Shown: one piece after another, positions 7,549 through 16,311 of the stretch
Position numbering within the stretch: the stretch's first letter is position 1
Layout of the letters: each line of letters opens with the position of its first letter
Assembly: GCA_958296115.1 (NCBI GenBank)
Contig: OY282442.1
Coordinates: forward strand, 2,338,943-2,402,942
Direction: 5' to 3'
Length of the DNA: 64,000 nucleotides
Origin: an uncultured Dehalococcoidia bacterium
GTDB lineage: Bacteria; Chloroflexota; Dehalococcoidia; Lucifugimonadales; CAJWER01
Notes under the pieces: model-generated
The model's input: only the letters and a program-made list of their open reading frames with translations
Databases searched by the model: none
Told to the model about the DNA's origin: nothing
Made by a program: the position numbers and the translations under genes

Positions 7549-8753
7549 GCGCTCGGCTCCAGCCCTTCCATGCTGTGCAGCTCTCCCGACGTGAATAGCC
7601 CGTCCCGCACTGCCTCCGCCTGCGTCTCGGATACCGGGCCAACTACTGTGCAGCCGTCCTTGACGCTCACCGCTCTGAGGGAGTCAATCGGCAGGTGGTC
7701 TATCAGGTCCGGGCTATGCGTGGTGACGAGCACCTGGGCGCGGAGCGTCGCTTCCTCCATGATCTCCGCCAAGACCGAGAGCGCGCCAGGGTGTATGGTC
7801 AGATCAGGCTCCTCGATGCCCATGAGCAGCGGCGGATTGTCTTGGTAGAGGGCCGTGAGCAGTCCCAGCAGGCGGACCGTGCCGTCCGATTCCTGCGACA
7901 GGTAGAATGTCGTTCTGGATCTGCCGCCCGCCACGTTGTGCCGCAGCTTGACGACGAGGAATCCACCCACCTGCTTAATTCGCAGGTCCGACAGACCTGG
8001 CACGACATGGCCCAGCGCGCTCTTGATCTCGCCAAGATACGGGGCCTTTCTCTTCATCATATCTCTCAGCACCGAGGCGAGGTTGCTGCCTTTCTCGTTG
8101 AGTTGCGCTCTATCTCTGGGTATCTGGGGCCGGCGCATCTCGTCTGGAAACAAGCGATATAACTTTATGTCCGAGATGGAACGCACCACTTCTGACACGT
8201 CATGATAGGTCTGAGTTGCACGGCCTATTGGGTTGTCGCCAGATCTGGCGACTCGGAATAGGACACGTCTCAGCATAGGAAGGGCTATCTCTGTGGTTTC
8301 GAGCCGCTCCTCAGTCAACTCTCGCGGTTTCAAGAGTCGGCCGTTCATTACCTCGAACTCGACCGGTTCCTCATTCCGGTCAGCTGGGGTTACAGCACCG
8401 TATTCCCGCTTAATATAGTAGATGCCAGAGCGGCTTCCAAGCACGAACCCGTAATCTATCCGGAAGCCGCCCTTCTCGGCCCTGAAGCCGACTTCCACGT
8501 TGCCCTTGAACCCCGATCGCCTGATGGCTACTATACCCCCGCGGGCCGTGACCGCCGAATCGAGGTCTCTACGCAGGGCGTGGCTTATGAAGCACAGGAT
8601 GTCGAGCGTGTTGCTCTTGCCCGATGCGTTTGGGCCTACGAGCACGGTGAGGGGGCCGAGCTCCAGGTCGAGCTCGCGGATGCTCTTGAAGTTGCGCGCC
8701 CAGACCCTCGTGACCGAAAGGCGCGGCTCTGTTTCGCGTGTTGGGGTGGTCAT
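7545..8753 (-). CDS. AAA_21 / RecF-like SMC-type ATPase
   Basis: 402 residues. VWARNFKSIRELDLELGPLT leads into the Walker A loop GPNASGKSN (residues 40-48). The C-terminal part has the ABC-like YLSQESDGTVRLLGLL signature region, the Walker B MGIEEPDLTIHP and the H-loop LVTTHSPDLIDHL. This is the overcoming-lysogenization-defect style ATPase core without its own nuclease domain; the DUF4276 protein encoded immediately downstream (ATGA overlap) supplies a TOPRIM-like domain. The two together look like a split OLD-type system. Twelve bases separate it from the CocE hydrolase gene upstream. Confidence 0.85.
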   Translation of the reverse strand: MTTPTRETEPRLSVTRVWARNFKSIRELDLELGPLTVLVGPNASGKSNTLDILCFISHALRRDLDSAVTARGGIVAIRRSGFKGNVEVGFRAEKGGFRIDYGFVLGSRSGIYYIKREYGAVTPADRNEEPVEFEVMNGRLLKPRELTEERLETTEIALPMLRRVLFRVARSGDNPIGRATQTYHDVSEVVRSISDIKLYRLFPDEMRRPQIPRDRAQLNEKGSNLASVLRDMMKRKAPYLGEIKSALGHVVPGLSDLRIKQVGGFLVVKLRHNVAGGRSRTTFYLSQESDGTVRLLGLLTALYQDNPPLLMGIEEPDLTIHPGALSVLAEIMEEATLRAQVLVTTHSPDLIDHLPIDSLRAVSVKDGCTVVGPVSETQAEAVRDGLFTSGELHSMEGLEPSA

Positions 8754-8765
8754 GCTGGGAGTCTA

Positions 8766-10451
8766 TCACGAAGCCGAGATCACGGGCAGGATGACGCGCG
8801 ATGCCATCGCGCGGCCGTGGAAGACCCTCTGACGCGCTGTCAGCAGCGTCGATTCCGCGTAGTCATCGCCGCCGGTGTTGTGGTTGCGGTCGAAGTTGGG
8901 GAAGTCGCTGCTGGTTACGTCCACCCGGATCCTGTGGCCGGGCTTGAAGAGGTTGGCCGTCGGGTTGAGCTGGATAGTGTATTCATAGGCGGTTCCGGGC
9001 TTGATTGGCGTCGGATTGTCGAAGGAGCTGCGGTACCTGGCGCGGACGATGCCGTAGCTCAACTCCTGAGCGAACCCGTCCGGCCAGACGTCGGCGAGCC
9101 GCACTATGAAATCGGTGTCCCGCGCTGACGAGGCGGCCCACAGCCTCATCTCAACTGGCCCTATCACCTCGACCGGCTCTTCGAGGGGCTGGGTGGCATA
9201 GACGAGCACGTCCGGCCTGCCATCGAGAGCGCGAATGTCGTGGGGCTCCTGTTGACCCGCAGCTGAATATAGCGTCATGACCGGGTCTCGCGGGTCGTAT
9301 AGGTACTCGTCGCACGCTTCATCTCCTGGCGGACCCCATGTCAGCCCGCCGCCGCCTGCGAGGTGAAGCTCGCGGCGGGAGGCGCCCGGAATAGGCCAAT
9401 CGTCGGCCGCGCGCCACCGGTTCGCGCCCATCACGAAGAGGCGGACGGCGGGCCACTCGTCAACGCCGTTCGATTCGCCCTTGAGCCAATATGAGAACCA
9501 CTGGTCAGCGAGATCGAAGTAGTCGGTCGTCGCATCGGGGCCGAAGTCGATCTCGCCGACCTTCCCATCCAGGGTGTAGGCGGCGTGGGTCCATGGTCCG
9601 ACTATGAGCCGGGTATGGGTTCTCGCCGTCTTCGTGGCGGCGTTGCGTCTCATGCCCGTGAAGTGCCGGGTCGCGCCGATCTGCTGGTCGTACCAGCCGG
9701 TGGTGATGAGCGCTGGCGCGGCCACGCGCTGATGCTTCTCGGAGAAGCCAAAGTGGTCGGTCGCGTGGTCGCGGAGCCAGCTGCGCCAGCGCTCGCCCAT
9801 GCCGAACATCGCTTCGTCAGGGATGTCCATTAGCGGCAGATGCCAGAGCCACTTGCTGCGGTCGCGTTCGTCCCAGAGCCGCTCGGCCTCTTCCGTTGCG
9901 CGGGGGCCGTATGGCGCGGATGCACGCGCGCGCTGGTCCGGAGCCAACGTATTGACCGTCCACCAGAGGACCCGGCCAAGCCTGAGGACGCCGCTCATCT
10001 CCCGGTCGAGCAGGTTGGCGGCGATGGCCTGGGGCATCATGGCAACGAGGTGTGGCGGGCGGGTATGGGCCAGCTCCCACTGGGTCCACCCGACGTATGA
10101 GCCTCCGATGGTTCCGACCTTGCCGTTGGACCAGGGGAGGGCGGCTGTCCATTCGACGCTGTCGTAACCATCCTCCGCGTCGCAATGGTCCGAGCTGAAG
10201 AAGCCGGGCTTGAACTCTCCATCGGAGGCGTAGCGGCCGCGGACGTCCTGCGCCACGACGACGTAGCCGCGCTCGGCCAGCTTGTAGTAGTCCTCATCGT
10301 TGCGCGTCTTGTCGTAGGGGGTGCGGCTCAAGAGCGCGGGGAATCGCCCGGCGGCGTCCGGCCGGTACACGTCCGCCCGGAGCGCAGCGCCGTCCCGGGC
10401 ATTCATGGCGAGGTCTCTCTCCACGGCCACTCGATCTCGCGGTTCCCTCAT
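8766..10451 (-). CDS. CocE/NonD-family (peptidase S15) alpha/beta hydrolase
   Basis: 561 residues. The N-terminal alpha/beta-hydrolase core has ALLSRTPYDK, VVAQDVRGRYAS and the nucleophile elbow GTIGGSYVGWTQ, with the acid in ITTGWYDQQ and the histidine in VGPWTHAAY. The C-terminal half is the X-Pro dipeptidyl-peptidase jelly roll (YATQPLEEPVEVIGPVEMRL through the RVDVTSSDFPNFDRN motif). Family members hydrolyse esters or acyl-amides such as cocaine or acyl-amino acid esters. There is no signal peptide, so it is cytoplasmic. The substrate cannot be assigned. Confidence 0.92.
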   Translation of the reverse strand: MREPRDRVAVERDLAMNARDGAALRADVYRPDAAGRFPALLSRTPYDKTRNDEDYYKLAERGYVVVAQDVRGRYASDGEFKPGFFSSDHCDAEDGYDSVEWTAALPWSNGKVGTIGGSYVGWTQWELAHTRPPHLVAMMPQAIAANLLDREMSGVLRLGRVLWWTVNTLAPDQRARASAPYGPRATEEAERLWDERDRSKWLWHLPLMDIPDEAMFGMGERWRSWLRDHATDHFGFSEKHQRVAAPALITTGWYDQQIGATRHFTGMRRNAATKTARTHTRLIVGPWTHAAYTLDGKVGEIDFGPDATTDYFDLADQWFSYWLKGESNGVDEWPAVRLFVMGANRWRAADDWPIPGASRRELHLAGGGGLTWGPPGDEACDEYLYDPRDPVMTLYSAAGQQEPHDIRALDGRPDVLVYATQPLEEPVEVIGPVEMRLWAASSARDTDFIVRLADVWPDGFAQELSYGIVRARYRSSFDNPTPIKPGTAYEYTIQLNPTANLFKPGHRIRVDVTSSDFPNFDRNHNTGGDDYAESTLLTARQRVFHGRAMASRVILPVISAS

Positions 10452-10521
10452 TGCGTCACCACTCCGGAAATCGTCGAGCGCCGTATGCGCGCCGCCCGAT
10501 GCCGTCGAAGGGCAGGGCGGC

Positions 10522-11667
10522 TCAGCCCGGCGCCGCGGCTGCGCGCTGGCGTCCGGCTTCGACCTTCTGGCGGATGCGCTCGATGCGCCAGTCTTCGATC
10601 TTCATAGGCTGCCCGGTGCCGCCCAGTCGGAACATCAGCGCCTCGGCCATGATGCTCACCGCTATCTCGTCCGGGGTCCGTCCCCGCACGTCGAGACCGA
10701 CCGGCGAGCGTATCTCGCGGATGCGCTCTATGGGCAATCCACTCCGCATCAGGTCCTCATATATCAGGATGGCCTTGCGCTTGCTGCCCAGCAGCCCGAC
10801 GTACTTCGCCGGCGTTCTGGCCGCCGCCTCGAGCGCCACGTTGTCGTAGCGGTGCCCCCGCGTGGCGATGATGATGAACGTGTTCGGGTTGACCGGCAGT
10901 TGCGGGATGGCCGTCTCCGGCTTCTCGGCCACCAGCACGTCGGCCTCCGGGAAGCGCTCGGCGTTGGCGAACTCCTTCCGGTCGTCTGTTACGAACACGC
11001 GGAAGCCGAGCTTCTTGGCCATTGGAGCGATGGCCTTGGAGACGTGTCCGCCGCCGCACAACACCATCTGGGGCGGCGTGGTGTACGCCTCGACGAAGAA
11101 CTCCGCGCCGTCCCGAGTCACCACGAACTCGTTTTGGCCATGTATCATCAGCTCGCGCGCCTTCTTCAGGGCCTCGCGGTCCAGCTCGGCGGAGCCAAGC
11201 GTGCCCTCGGTCGCGCCGTCCTCGCGGATGAACAGCCTCGCTCCCATCATGGCTCCGCCCTCGCCCGGCGACGTCACGGTCGCCAGCGCGACCGCCGGGC
11301 CGCCTGCGTACGCGGCGTCTATCTCGCGGGCATGGCGGAGGTAACTTCCGGCCTCGTACACCGGGTCTATCAGGAAGTACATTGTGCCGCCGCATACAAG
11401 CCCGTCCTCTGCGGCCAGGTCTTCGTTGAGCTCGTAGTCGCGGTACTGCGCCGCGCCGCCTCGCCGCATCAGCTCCCGGGCGGCGAACCAGATGTCGCCC
11501 TCGACGCAGCCGCCGCCCAAGGTGCCGACCCCTTCGCCGTCGGCGCGCACCAGCAGCTTCGCGCCCGGTTTCTGCGGCGTCGAACCCTTCGTCCGCACCA
11601 CGGTGGCCACCACCACGGGCCGGCCCTCGCCAAGCTCGCTGACCGCCTCGTGAAAAACTTCCTTCAT
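10522..11667 (-). CDS. xdhC: XdhC/CoxI-family molybdenum-hydroxylase maturation protein
   Basis: 381 residues. The N-terminal XdhC_CoxI domain reads VVVATVVRTKGSTPQKPGAK and GTLGGGCVEGDIW. The C-terminal Rossmann domain reads MVLCGGGHVSKAIAPMA with VFVTDDRKEFANAERFP, then FIIIATRGHRYD and YVGLLGSKRK. XdhC proteins bind sulfurated molybdenum cofactor and load it into xanthine-dehydrogenase-type enzymes. No such enzyme is encoded in the window, so its client is elsewhere. It follows the herA-like gene by 47 bases on the same strand. Confidence 0.92.
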   Translation of the reverse strand: MKEVFHEAVSELGEGRPVVVATVVRTKGSTPQKPGAKLLVRADGEGVGTLGGGCVEGDIWFAARELMRRGGAAQYRDYELNEDLAAEDGLVCGGTMYFLIDPVYEAGSYLRHAREIDAAYAGGPAVALATVTSPGEGGAMMGARLFIREDGATEGTLGSAELDREALKKARELMIHGQNEFVVTRDGAEFFVEAYTTPPQMVLCGGGHVSKAIAPMAKKLGFRVFVTDDRKEFANAERFPEADVLVAEKPETAIPQLPVNPNTFIIIATRGHRYDNVALEAAARTPAKYVGLLGSKRKAILIYEDLMRSGLPIERIREIRSPVGLDVRGRTPDEIAVSIMAEALMFRLGGTGQPMKIEDWRIERIRQKVEAGRQRAAAAPG

Positions 11668-11714
11668 ACCAGCTCCGCGTTGTGGTGAGGAACAATGACC
11701 TTGCGATTATACCA

Positions 11715-13358
11715 TCACCCGAACAGGTCTTCCACATCCTGCTCCAGCTGCGCCCTCATCGCCTCTGCGTCCTTCCATCCCAGCGACTGGTACGATTCCG
11801 GCGAGCCGTACTCGCGCGTCCTGATGACGACCGGCATCGGCACCGCGTGCCCGAACACGAGCGCCTGCTGCTTCGACTCCAGCCTTGCCAGCACCGACCT
11901 GAGCTTTCGGCTGCCCGACGTGCCCGTGAGCACGGCGTCTATGTCGCGCTCGCTGTCTAGCAGGCACGTTATCTTGGTTCCCAGCTGGCTCATAACCTCG
12001 TCGTCTATTCCGCTTGGGCGCTGATCCACGACCAGCAGCGTCACGTTGTACTTTCGCATCTCCCGCGCTATCGTCCCGAATATCGTCTGGGAGGCGACTC
12101 CGGGGGTCAGGAACTTGTGCGCCTCCTCTATGGTGATGACCAAGGGGCGTGGCTCCGCGCTCTTGTCCTCCGACGCGCTCTCCTTGCGCTCGACGTACCT
12201 GTCGTATATGCGCCGCGTCAGCAGGTTGGCGACCAGGATGTACGCCGCTAGGTTTCGCCCGTACCGCCCGAACTCCAGCACCACGTGCATGCCGCGGTCC
12301 AAGTACCGCAGTATCTGCTTCACCGAGTCGTGTCCCGTATCGTCCATGAATCCCAGCCGCTCCAGCCTGCGGAGCCGGTTCTGGAGCCGAAGCAGCGCGT
12401 TGCCGTTGACTCCCGTCGCGTCCGCAAGCTCGAAGATGCCCTCGCGCCCGCGCACTGCCAGGAACTCCGCCAGCCACTTGCCTTCCCCGAAGTGGCGTTC
12501 CAGCGAATACGCCGCGTCCGCCGCCACGTCGGAGAGGTCCAGCGTCTCGCGCAACAGCTGGATGTCGTCGGCCTGGACCTCGCCGTAGCCGATTCGCACG
12601 ACGTAGTCTGGAGTGAGTCCCCGGCGCTTCGAGCTCTCCTCGTCCAGCGAGAAGACGGCCACCTGCGAGTGGAACAGCTGCTTGAGTCCTTTCACCTCGC
12701 TGCCGCCCTCGCCGTACCCGCGCCAGCCGTACTCGTTCTCCATGTCGAACACCAGGTTCACCGCCGCGCGGCTCTGCAGGATGCCCGCCAGCAGCAAGCG
12801 GGTCAGGAAGGTCTTGCCCGTCCCGCTCTTGCCGAAGACCCCGTTGCTGCGCATCACCAGCTCCGGGACGTCCAGGCAGAGCCTCGTGTCCATGTCCAGC
12901 GGGCTGCCTATCCAGAAATGTCCGTCGCCCTCCGAGCCGAACACCAGCTCGATGTCCCGCTCCGTCGCCGTGGCCGTTTCGGCGAAGTGCGCCGGCACGG
13001 TCTTGGCGGGCTGCGGCCCGTCTAGCAGCAGCGCCGGGTCGTCGCCGGATATCGTCAGCATCGGCTCCACCGTAAGCGCGCCGTATGCCGCGGTGCCCGA
13101 CACCACCTTCGCAACGTATGGGTCGGACACGTCCGGCGGGCTGGCGCTCAGCATCGGGTCGGTCGACCCCAGCGACACGTCGGTTACGACCCCGAAGAAG
13201 CGCATCCGCTCGCCCTGGAGGGTTACGAACGCGCCCACCTTCACGCTCTCGACCGACGAGTCCGGGTCGAGCTTGACCTGCACGCCTTCCGTCAACGACC
13301 CCGCCACAACCATCCCCAACCGGCTGCTATTCTCGGCTGACCACTCACCGCTAGCCAC
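11715..13358 (-). CDS. herA: HerA-like hexameric ATPase (HAS-barrel + DUF87)
   Basis: 547 residues. Residues about 10-100 form a HAS-barrel (RLGMVVAGSLTEGVQVKL, KVGAFVTLQG). The RecA/FtsK-like core has Walker A GKSGTGKT (176-183), the arginine-rich YILVANLLTRRIYDRY helix, Walker B LVITIEEAHKFL and the sensor VVDQRPSGIDDEVMSQLGTK. HerA is a DNA-pumping ATPase that works with nuclease NurA in end resection in archaea; bacterial homologues occur in DNA repair and in defence systems. No NurA is nearby. The gene overlaps its HAS-barrel neighbour by 8 bases, so the two are translated together. Confidence 0.85.
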   Translation of the reverse strand: MASGEWSAENSSRLGMVVAGSLTEGVQVKLDPDSSVESVKVGAFVTLQGERMRFFGVVTDVSLGSTDPMLSASPPDVSDPYVAKVVSGTAAYGALTVEPMLTISGDDPALLLDGPQPAKTVPAHFAETATATERDIELVFGSEGDGHFWIGSPLDMDTRLCLDVPELVMRSNGVFGKSGTGKTFLTRLLLAGILQSRAAVNLVFDMENEYGWRGYGEGGSEVKGLKQLFHSQVAVFSLDEESSKRRGLTPDYVVRIGYGEVQADDIQLLRETLDLSDVAADAAYSLERHFGEGKWLAEFLAVRGREGIFELADATGVNGNALLRLQNRLRRLERLGFMDDTGHDSVKQILRYLDRGMHVVLEFGRYGRNLAAYILVANLLTRRIYDRYVERKESASEDKSAEPRPLVITIEEAHKFLTPGVASQTIFGTIAREMRKYNVTLLVVDQRPSGIDDEVMSQLGTKITCLLDSERDIDAVLTGTSGSRKLRSVLARLESKQQALVFGHAVPMPVVIRTREYGSPESYQSLGWKDAEAMRAQLEQDVEDLFG

Positions 13359-13944
13359 TAGCCACTCTCCTCAATATCCCCGTCAGCCGGTGAAGCTGTC
13401 CCGTCAGGTGCGCCGCCAGCTCGCGGCCGGCCTCCAGGCGCAGCCGTTCCGGGTCCGGATGCTCGGCGGCGACGCGCCGCAGGAACGCCGCGGTCACGTC
13501 ATCCGGCGAGCCGACGGGGGACCCGAGCAGGGACGGCAAGAACTCCAGTGTCTCGGATACCTCGAGCAGCTCCGCGCCTCCGCACACGTATACTATGTCG
13601 TGAATGCGCGGCGGGCTTGGCGCGAGGAATCGCTCCATTCGTCCGCCGCTGCGATGCGCCACCACCATCACTTCCAGCTCCGTTGACATCAGCCGGTTCA
13701 GCTGGGGATGACGCTCGTACACCGCTTCCACCGACTCGGCGCTGTGCCCCATGGCCATCGCTCGGCGACCGGGGTCCAAGCTCCGCGTCGCAACCTCTGC
13801 GACGACCCCGTACACTGCCTCGCCGTCGCTTCCGCTCCGGACCAGCGCCCCCAAGGGCGGCGCGCGATAGAGCTCGTGGCACTGCGCCACGAACCTAGAG
13901 GTGGAAGCTTCCACCACCTCCCCAACCCGCTCGCCGATTGCCAT
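13351..13944 (-). CDS. HAS-barrel-domain partner of HerA-like ATPase
   Basis: 197 residues from the ATG at 13944. The in-frame extension upstream contains a promoter-like A+T-rich stretch and is not conserved-looking. The first 60 residues (IGERVGEVVEASTSRF, LGALVRSGSDGEAVYGVVAEV) match the beta-barrel that precedes HerA ATPases, but no ATPase follows. The rest is mostly helical (LPSLLGSPVGSPDDVTAAFL, RLEAGRELAAHLTGQLHRL). It overlaps herA by 8 bases. A stand-alone barrel coupled to a HerA that has its own barrel suggests a paralogous cap or adaptor subunit; that is inference. Confidence 0.65.
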   Translation of the reverse strand: MAIGERVGEVVEASTSRFVAQCHELYRAPPLGALVRSGSDGEAVYGVVAEVATRSLDPGRRAMAMGHSAESVEAVYERHPQLNRLMSTELEVMVVAHRSGGRMERFLAPSPPRIHDIVYVCGGAELLEVSETLEFLPSLLGSPVGSPDDVTAAFLRRVAAEHPDPERLRLEAGRELAAHLTGQLHRLTGILRRVASG

Positions 13945-14047
13945 GGGCAGGTCTCCCGCATCGGATTGAATATATGCCGCCTCGCCCCTAGTATAACCCG
14001 TCAAGAGTATGACAGGTTGCCGGGCATGGCCGGGCATGTCCAGAGTG

Positions 14048-14077
14048 TTGACATAAGTCAGCGCCCTTTACTATCAT
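14048..14077 (+). promoter_or_regulatory. Sigma70-type promoter for the 74-residue ORF
   Basis: TTGACA (14048-14053), an 18-base spacer and TATCAT (14072-14077) lie 29 bases upstream of the ATG at 14107. Confidence 0.6.
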
Positions 14078-14106
14078 ATGTTCATACCTAAAGAGGCAGA
14101 GGGACT

Positions 14107-14331
14107 ATGGAGACCTATAGCGACCTCCTCTATGCAAGACCTTCTCTCATGGAGGGCATAGCCCGCATACTCGATATTGGCCATACCATGAACGAGTACA
14201 ACGGCTCCCACACCGGCGAAGAGGCGGACACCATTGCGATCTGGTCGGACTGGGCCGCCATCGGCCAAGACTTCCGCGACGCCATGGGGACATTTGAGGA
14301 GGAAGAGGCAACGGCCATGAGCGCCCGCTAG
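14107..14331 (+). CDS. Small acidic hypothetical protein
   Basis: 74 residues, with about one acidic residue in five, no cysteine and no membrane segment. I do not recognise the family. Support for its being real comes from a well-placed promoter (14048-14077), an AGAGG ribosome site 10-14 bases before the ATG, and a hairpin downstream at 14383-14404. It stands alone, divergent from the HAS-barrel/herA operon and convergent with selD. The predicted structure is helical; a regulatory or adaptor role is possible but nothing in the sequence shows it. Confidence 0.5.
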   Translation: METYSDLLYARPSLMEGIARILDIGHTMNEYNGSHTGEEADTIAIWSDWAAIGQDFRDAMGTFEEEEATAMSAR

Positions 14332-14382
14332 GCTAGGCTGGTGAGCAAACGGAATAAGAGAAGACAGAGCCGTCCTGCAAAT

Positions 14383-14404
14383 CAGCCTGCCAAACGGCAG
14401 GCTG
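14383..14404 (+). terminator. Hairpin, probable terminator
   Basis: CAGCCTGCC, loop AAAC, GGCAGGCTG gives a perfect 9-bp stem, followed by AAGTTGTTT with a weak T tract. It lies between the convergent 74-residue ORF and selD and could serve either. Confidence 0.5.
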
Positions 14405-14509
14405 AAGTTGTTTCTCCGAGAGAGGTTAAAGTCACCACATCCTCTTCATGGCGCGCTCCTATTCCACCGCCAGATGTCCTGTGGCGGTGATACAGATGAC
14501 CCCACGGAG

Positions 14510-15556
14510 CTACGGCCCCACGTAAATCCGCGCCTTCCCTGCCTCCACGACCTCCCCCACCACCGCGGCCGCCGCTGTTCCATGCGCCTTGAGCTTGGAC
14601 GTCAGCCTGTCTGTCTTGTCCGGCTCGACGCTGATCAGCAACCCGCCTGACGTCTGCGGGTCGCACAGCAGAAGCCTCGCCTCCTCGCCCAGGCGCGGGT
14701 CCCATTCGACCTCGCCCTCCGCCGACGCCAGGTTCCGCCTCGTGCCGCCGGGCGCTATCCCAGCTCCCAGCAGCTCGGCGGCGCCGTCCAGTACGGGCGC
14801 CGCGCCGAGGGACAGCGCAGCCGATACGCCGCTCTCCCTGGCGATTTCGAGCAGGTGGCCGACGAGCCCGAATCCGGTAACGTCCACGCAGGCGTTGACG
14901 CCGACCTCGACCATGGCGTGGGACGCGCCGTGATTGAGCGCGCTCATAGACTCCACGGCCAGCGCCAGCGTCTCCGGCGCTGCCTTGCCCTGCTTGCCCG
15001 CCGTCGTGATGATCCCGGTTCCGATGGGCTTGGTGATTACCAGCTTGTCGCCCGGCCTCGCGCCGGAGTTGGCGACATGCCTGCCGGGCTCGACGAGCCC
15101 AGTCACGGCCATGCCGAACTTGGGTTCCTGGTCGTCGAGGGTGTGGCCGCCTACTATGAGCGTCCCCGCCTCGGCCGCCTTGGAAGCGGCGCCCTTCATG
15201 ACTTCGCCGAGTATCTCGGGCGGCATATCGACCGGGAATGCTGCGATATTCAGCGCGAGCAGCGGCCGCCCGCCCATCGCGTACACGTCCGAGACTGCGT
15301 TGGCCGCGGCGATCTCGCCGAACGCAAACGGGTCGTCCACTATCGGGGGGAAGAAGTCCACCGTCTGCACCAGCGCAAGATCGTCGCTGAGCTTGTAGAT
15401 GGCGGCGTCGTCCCCCGTAGAAGGTCCGACCAGCAGATTCGGGTCGCTTACAGGTGGCAGCTGGCGCAGCACCTGCGCCAGGTCGCTTGGACTGAACTTA
15501 CCGGCTCAACCGGCGCATCGCGCGAGCGATGTGAGGCGGACTGCGTCTGACGCCAT
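14510..15556 (-). CDS. selD: Selenide, water dikinase SelD, itself a selenoprotein (in-frame UGA)
   Basis: 348 residues when the TGA at 15508-15506 is read as selenocysteine 17. SelD makes selenophosphate from selenide and ATP. From the ATG at 15556 (GGAGG ribosome site 7 bases upstream) the protein begins RLTSLARCAG-Sec-AGKFSP, placing Sec17 and Lys20 exactly where E. coli SelD has Cys17 and Lys20. Downstream are DPNLLVG, TGDDAAIY, TVDFFPPIVDDPFAFG, DVTGFGLVGHLLE and DPQTSGGLL, all canonical. A 9-bp hairpin follows the UGA (15461-15481). Standard gene calling would start at the GTG at 15472 and lose the active site. Confidence 0.93.
15461..15481 (-). promoter_or_regulatory. Candidate bacterial SECIS hairpin in selD
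   Basis: On the minus strand CTGGCGCAG, loop GTG, CTGCGCCAG forms a perfect 9-bp stem beginning 24 bases after the UGA. Read with 8 pairs the apical loop is GGTGC, carrying the G and U that SelB contacts in known bSECIS loops. Position and loop fit, but binding is inferred. Confidence 0.7.
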
Positions 15557-15636
15557 TCTCGATCCTCCGGACAGGGTGACGCGAGTATATCAGAAGCCGC
15601 GGCAGCCGCTGTCTGCAAGACCGCTCCCAAAGGGAG

Positions 15637-15642
15637 TATGAT
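15637..15642 (+). promoter_or_regulatory. -10 box for leaderless TPR gene
   Basis: TATGAT ends 6 bases before the ATG at 15649, so transcription should start at or beside the start codon. No Shine-Dalgarno sequence is present. Confidence 0.5.
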
Positions 15643-15648
15643 TGGGAC

Positions 15649-16311
15649 ATGAGAGCAAGGATCATTGCGTCGATCGGGCTACTGGCTGTCGCCGCCATTG
15701 CGTCGCTGGCGTGCGGCGGACGGACGGACCCGCCCGAAGTCGAGGCGCGGCTGGAGTACCAGAAGGGGCGGACGCTGCAGGAGCAGGGCAGCGTCAAGAA
15801 AGCGGGCGACGCCTACGCCCGCGCCATATTCCTAGACCCCAACTTCGCCGCGGCCTACGTTGGGCGCGGCTACGTCTATCTGGCGCACGAGAACTTGGGG
15901 AACGCCATCGCGGACTTCGACAAGGCCATAGAGCTCGACTCCAACCTGTCGGAGGCATACAACTACCGCGGTCTGGCGTCGGTGGGCATGGCAGACCCCG
16001 ACCAAGCCATGCTGGACTTCACGATGGCCGTCGAGATAGACCCGGGGCTCGCCGCAGCGTACCTGAACCGCGCCAGGCTGCACGCCCGCCTGCAGGACTT
16101 CTTGAGCGCCATCGAGGACATGACGGCGGCGATTCGGGAGCGGCCAGAGGAGCCCATGCACTACATGGAGCGGGCGCAGATGCACCTGTTCCAAGGCGAC
16201 CCCGCAAGCGCGGCGGCGGACCTCGACCAGGCGATCTCGCTGACCGATGACCCCAACGTGGAGCTGCGAGCGAAGCAGCTGCTGGCTCAGATACGCGGAA
16301 GCGGGGGTTGA
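15649..16311 (+). CDS. Tetratricopeptide-repeat lipoprotein
   Basis: 220 residues. A basic start and hydrophobic stretch (residues 4-21) end in IASLACGG, a lipobox-like site with Cys22, so it is probably secreted and lipid-anchored. Residues about 32-215 are five TPR-like repeats with the usual A-G-Y/A-P pattern (AGDAYARAIFLDPNFAAAY, NAIADFDKAIELDSNLSEAY). TPRs scaffold protein-protein contacts; partner unknown. Its stop overlaps the TTG start of the MFS gene, so the two are co-translated. The promoter appears to give a leaderless transcript. Confidence 0.88.
   Translation: MRARIIASIGLLAVAAIASLACGGRTDPPEVEARLEYQKGRTLQEQGSVKKAGDAYARAIFLDPNFAAAYVGRGYVYLAHENLGNAIADFDKAIELDSNLSEAYNYRGLASVGMADPDQAMLDFTMAVEIDPGLAAAYLNRARLHARLQDFLSAIEDMTAAIRERPEEPMHYMERAQMHLFQGDPASAAADLDQAISLTDDPNVELRAKQLLAQIRGSGG

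Noticed and set aside
10321-11688. 455-codon plus-strand ORF opposite xdhC
   Set aside because: It is the antisense shadow of xdhC and has His/Arg-rich low-complexity sequence with no domain.
14510-15472. SelD starting at GTG 15472
   Set aside because: This start lies in the loop of the SECIS-like hairpin and drops the conserved N-terminal active site.
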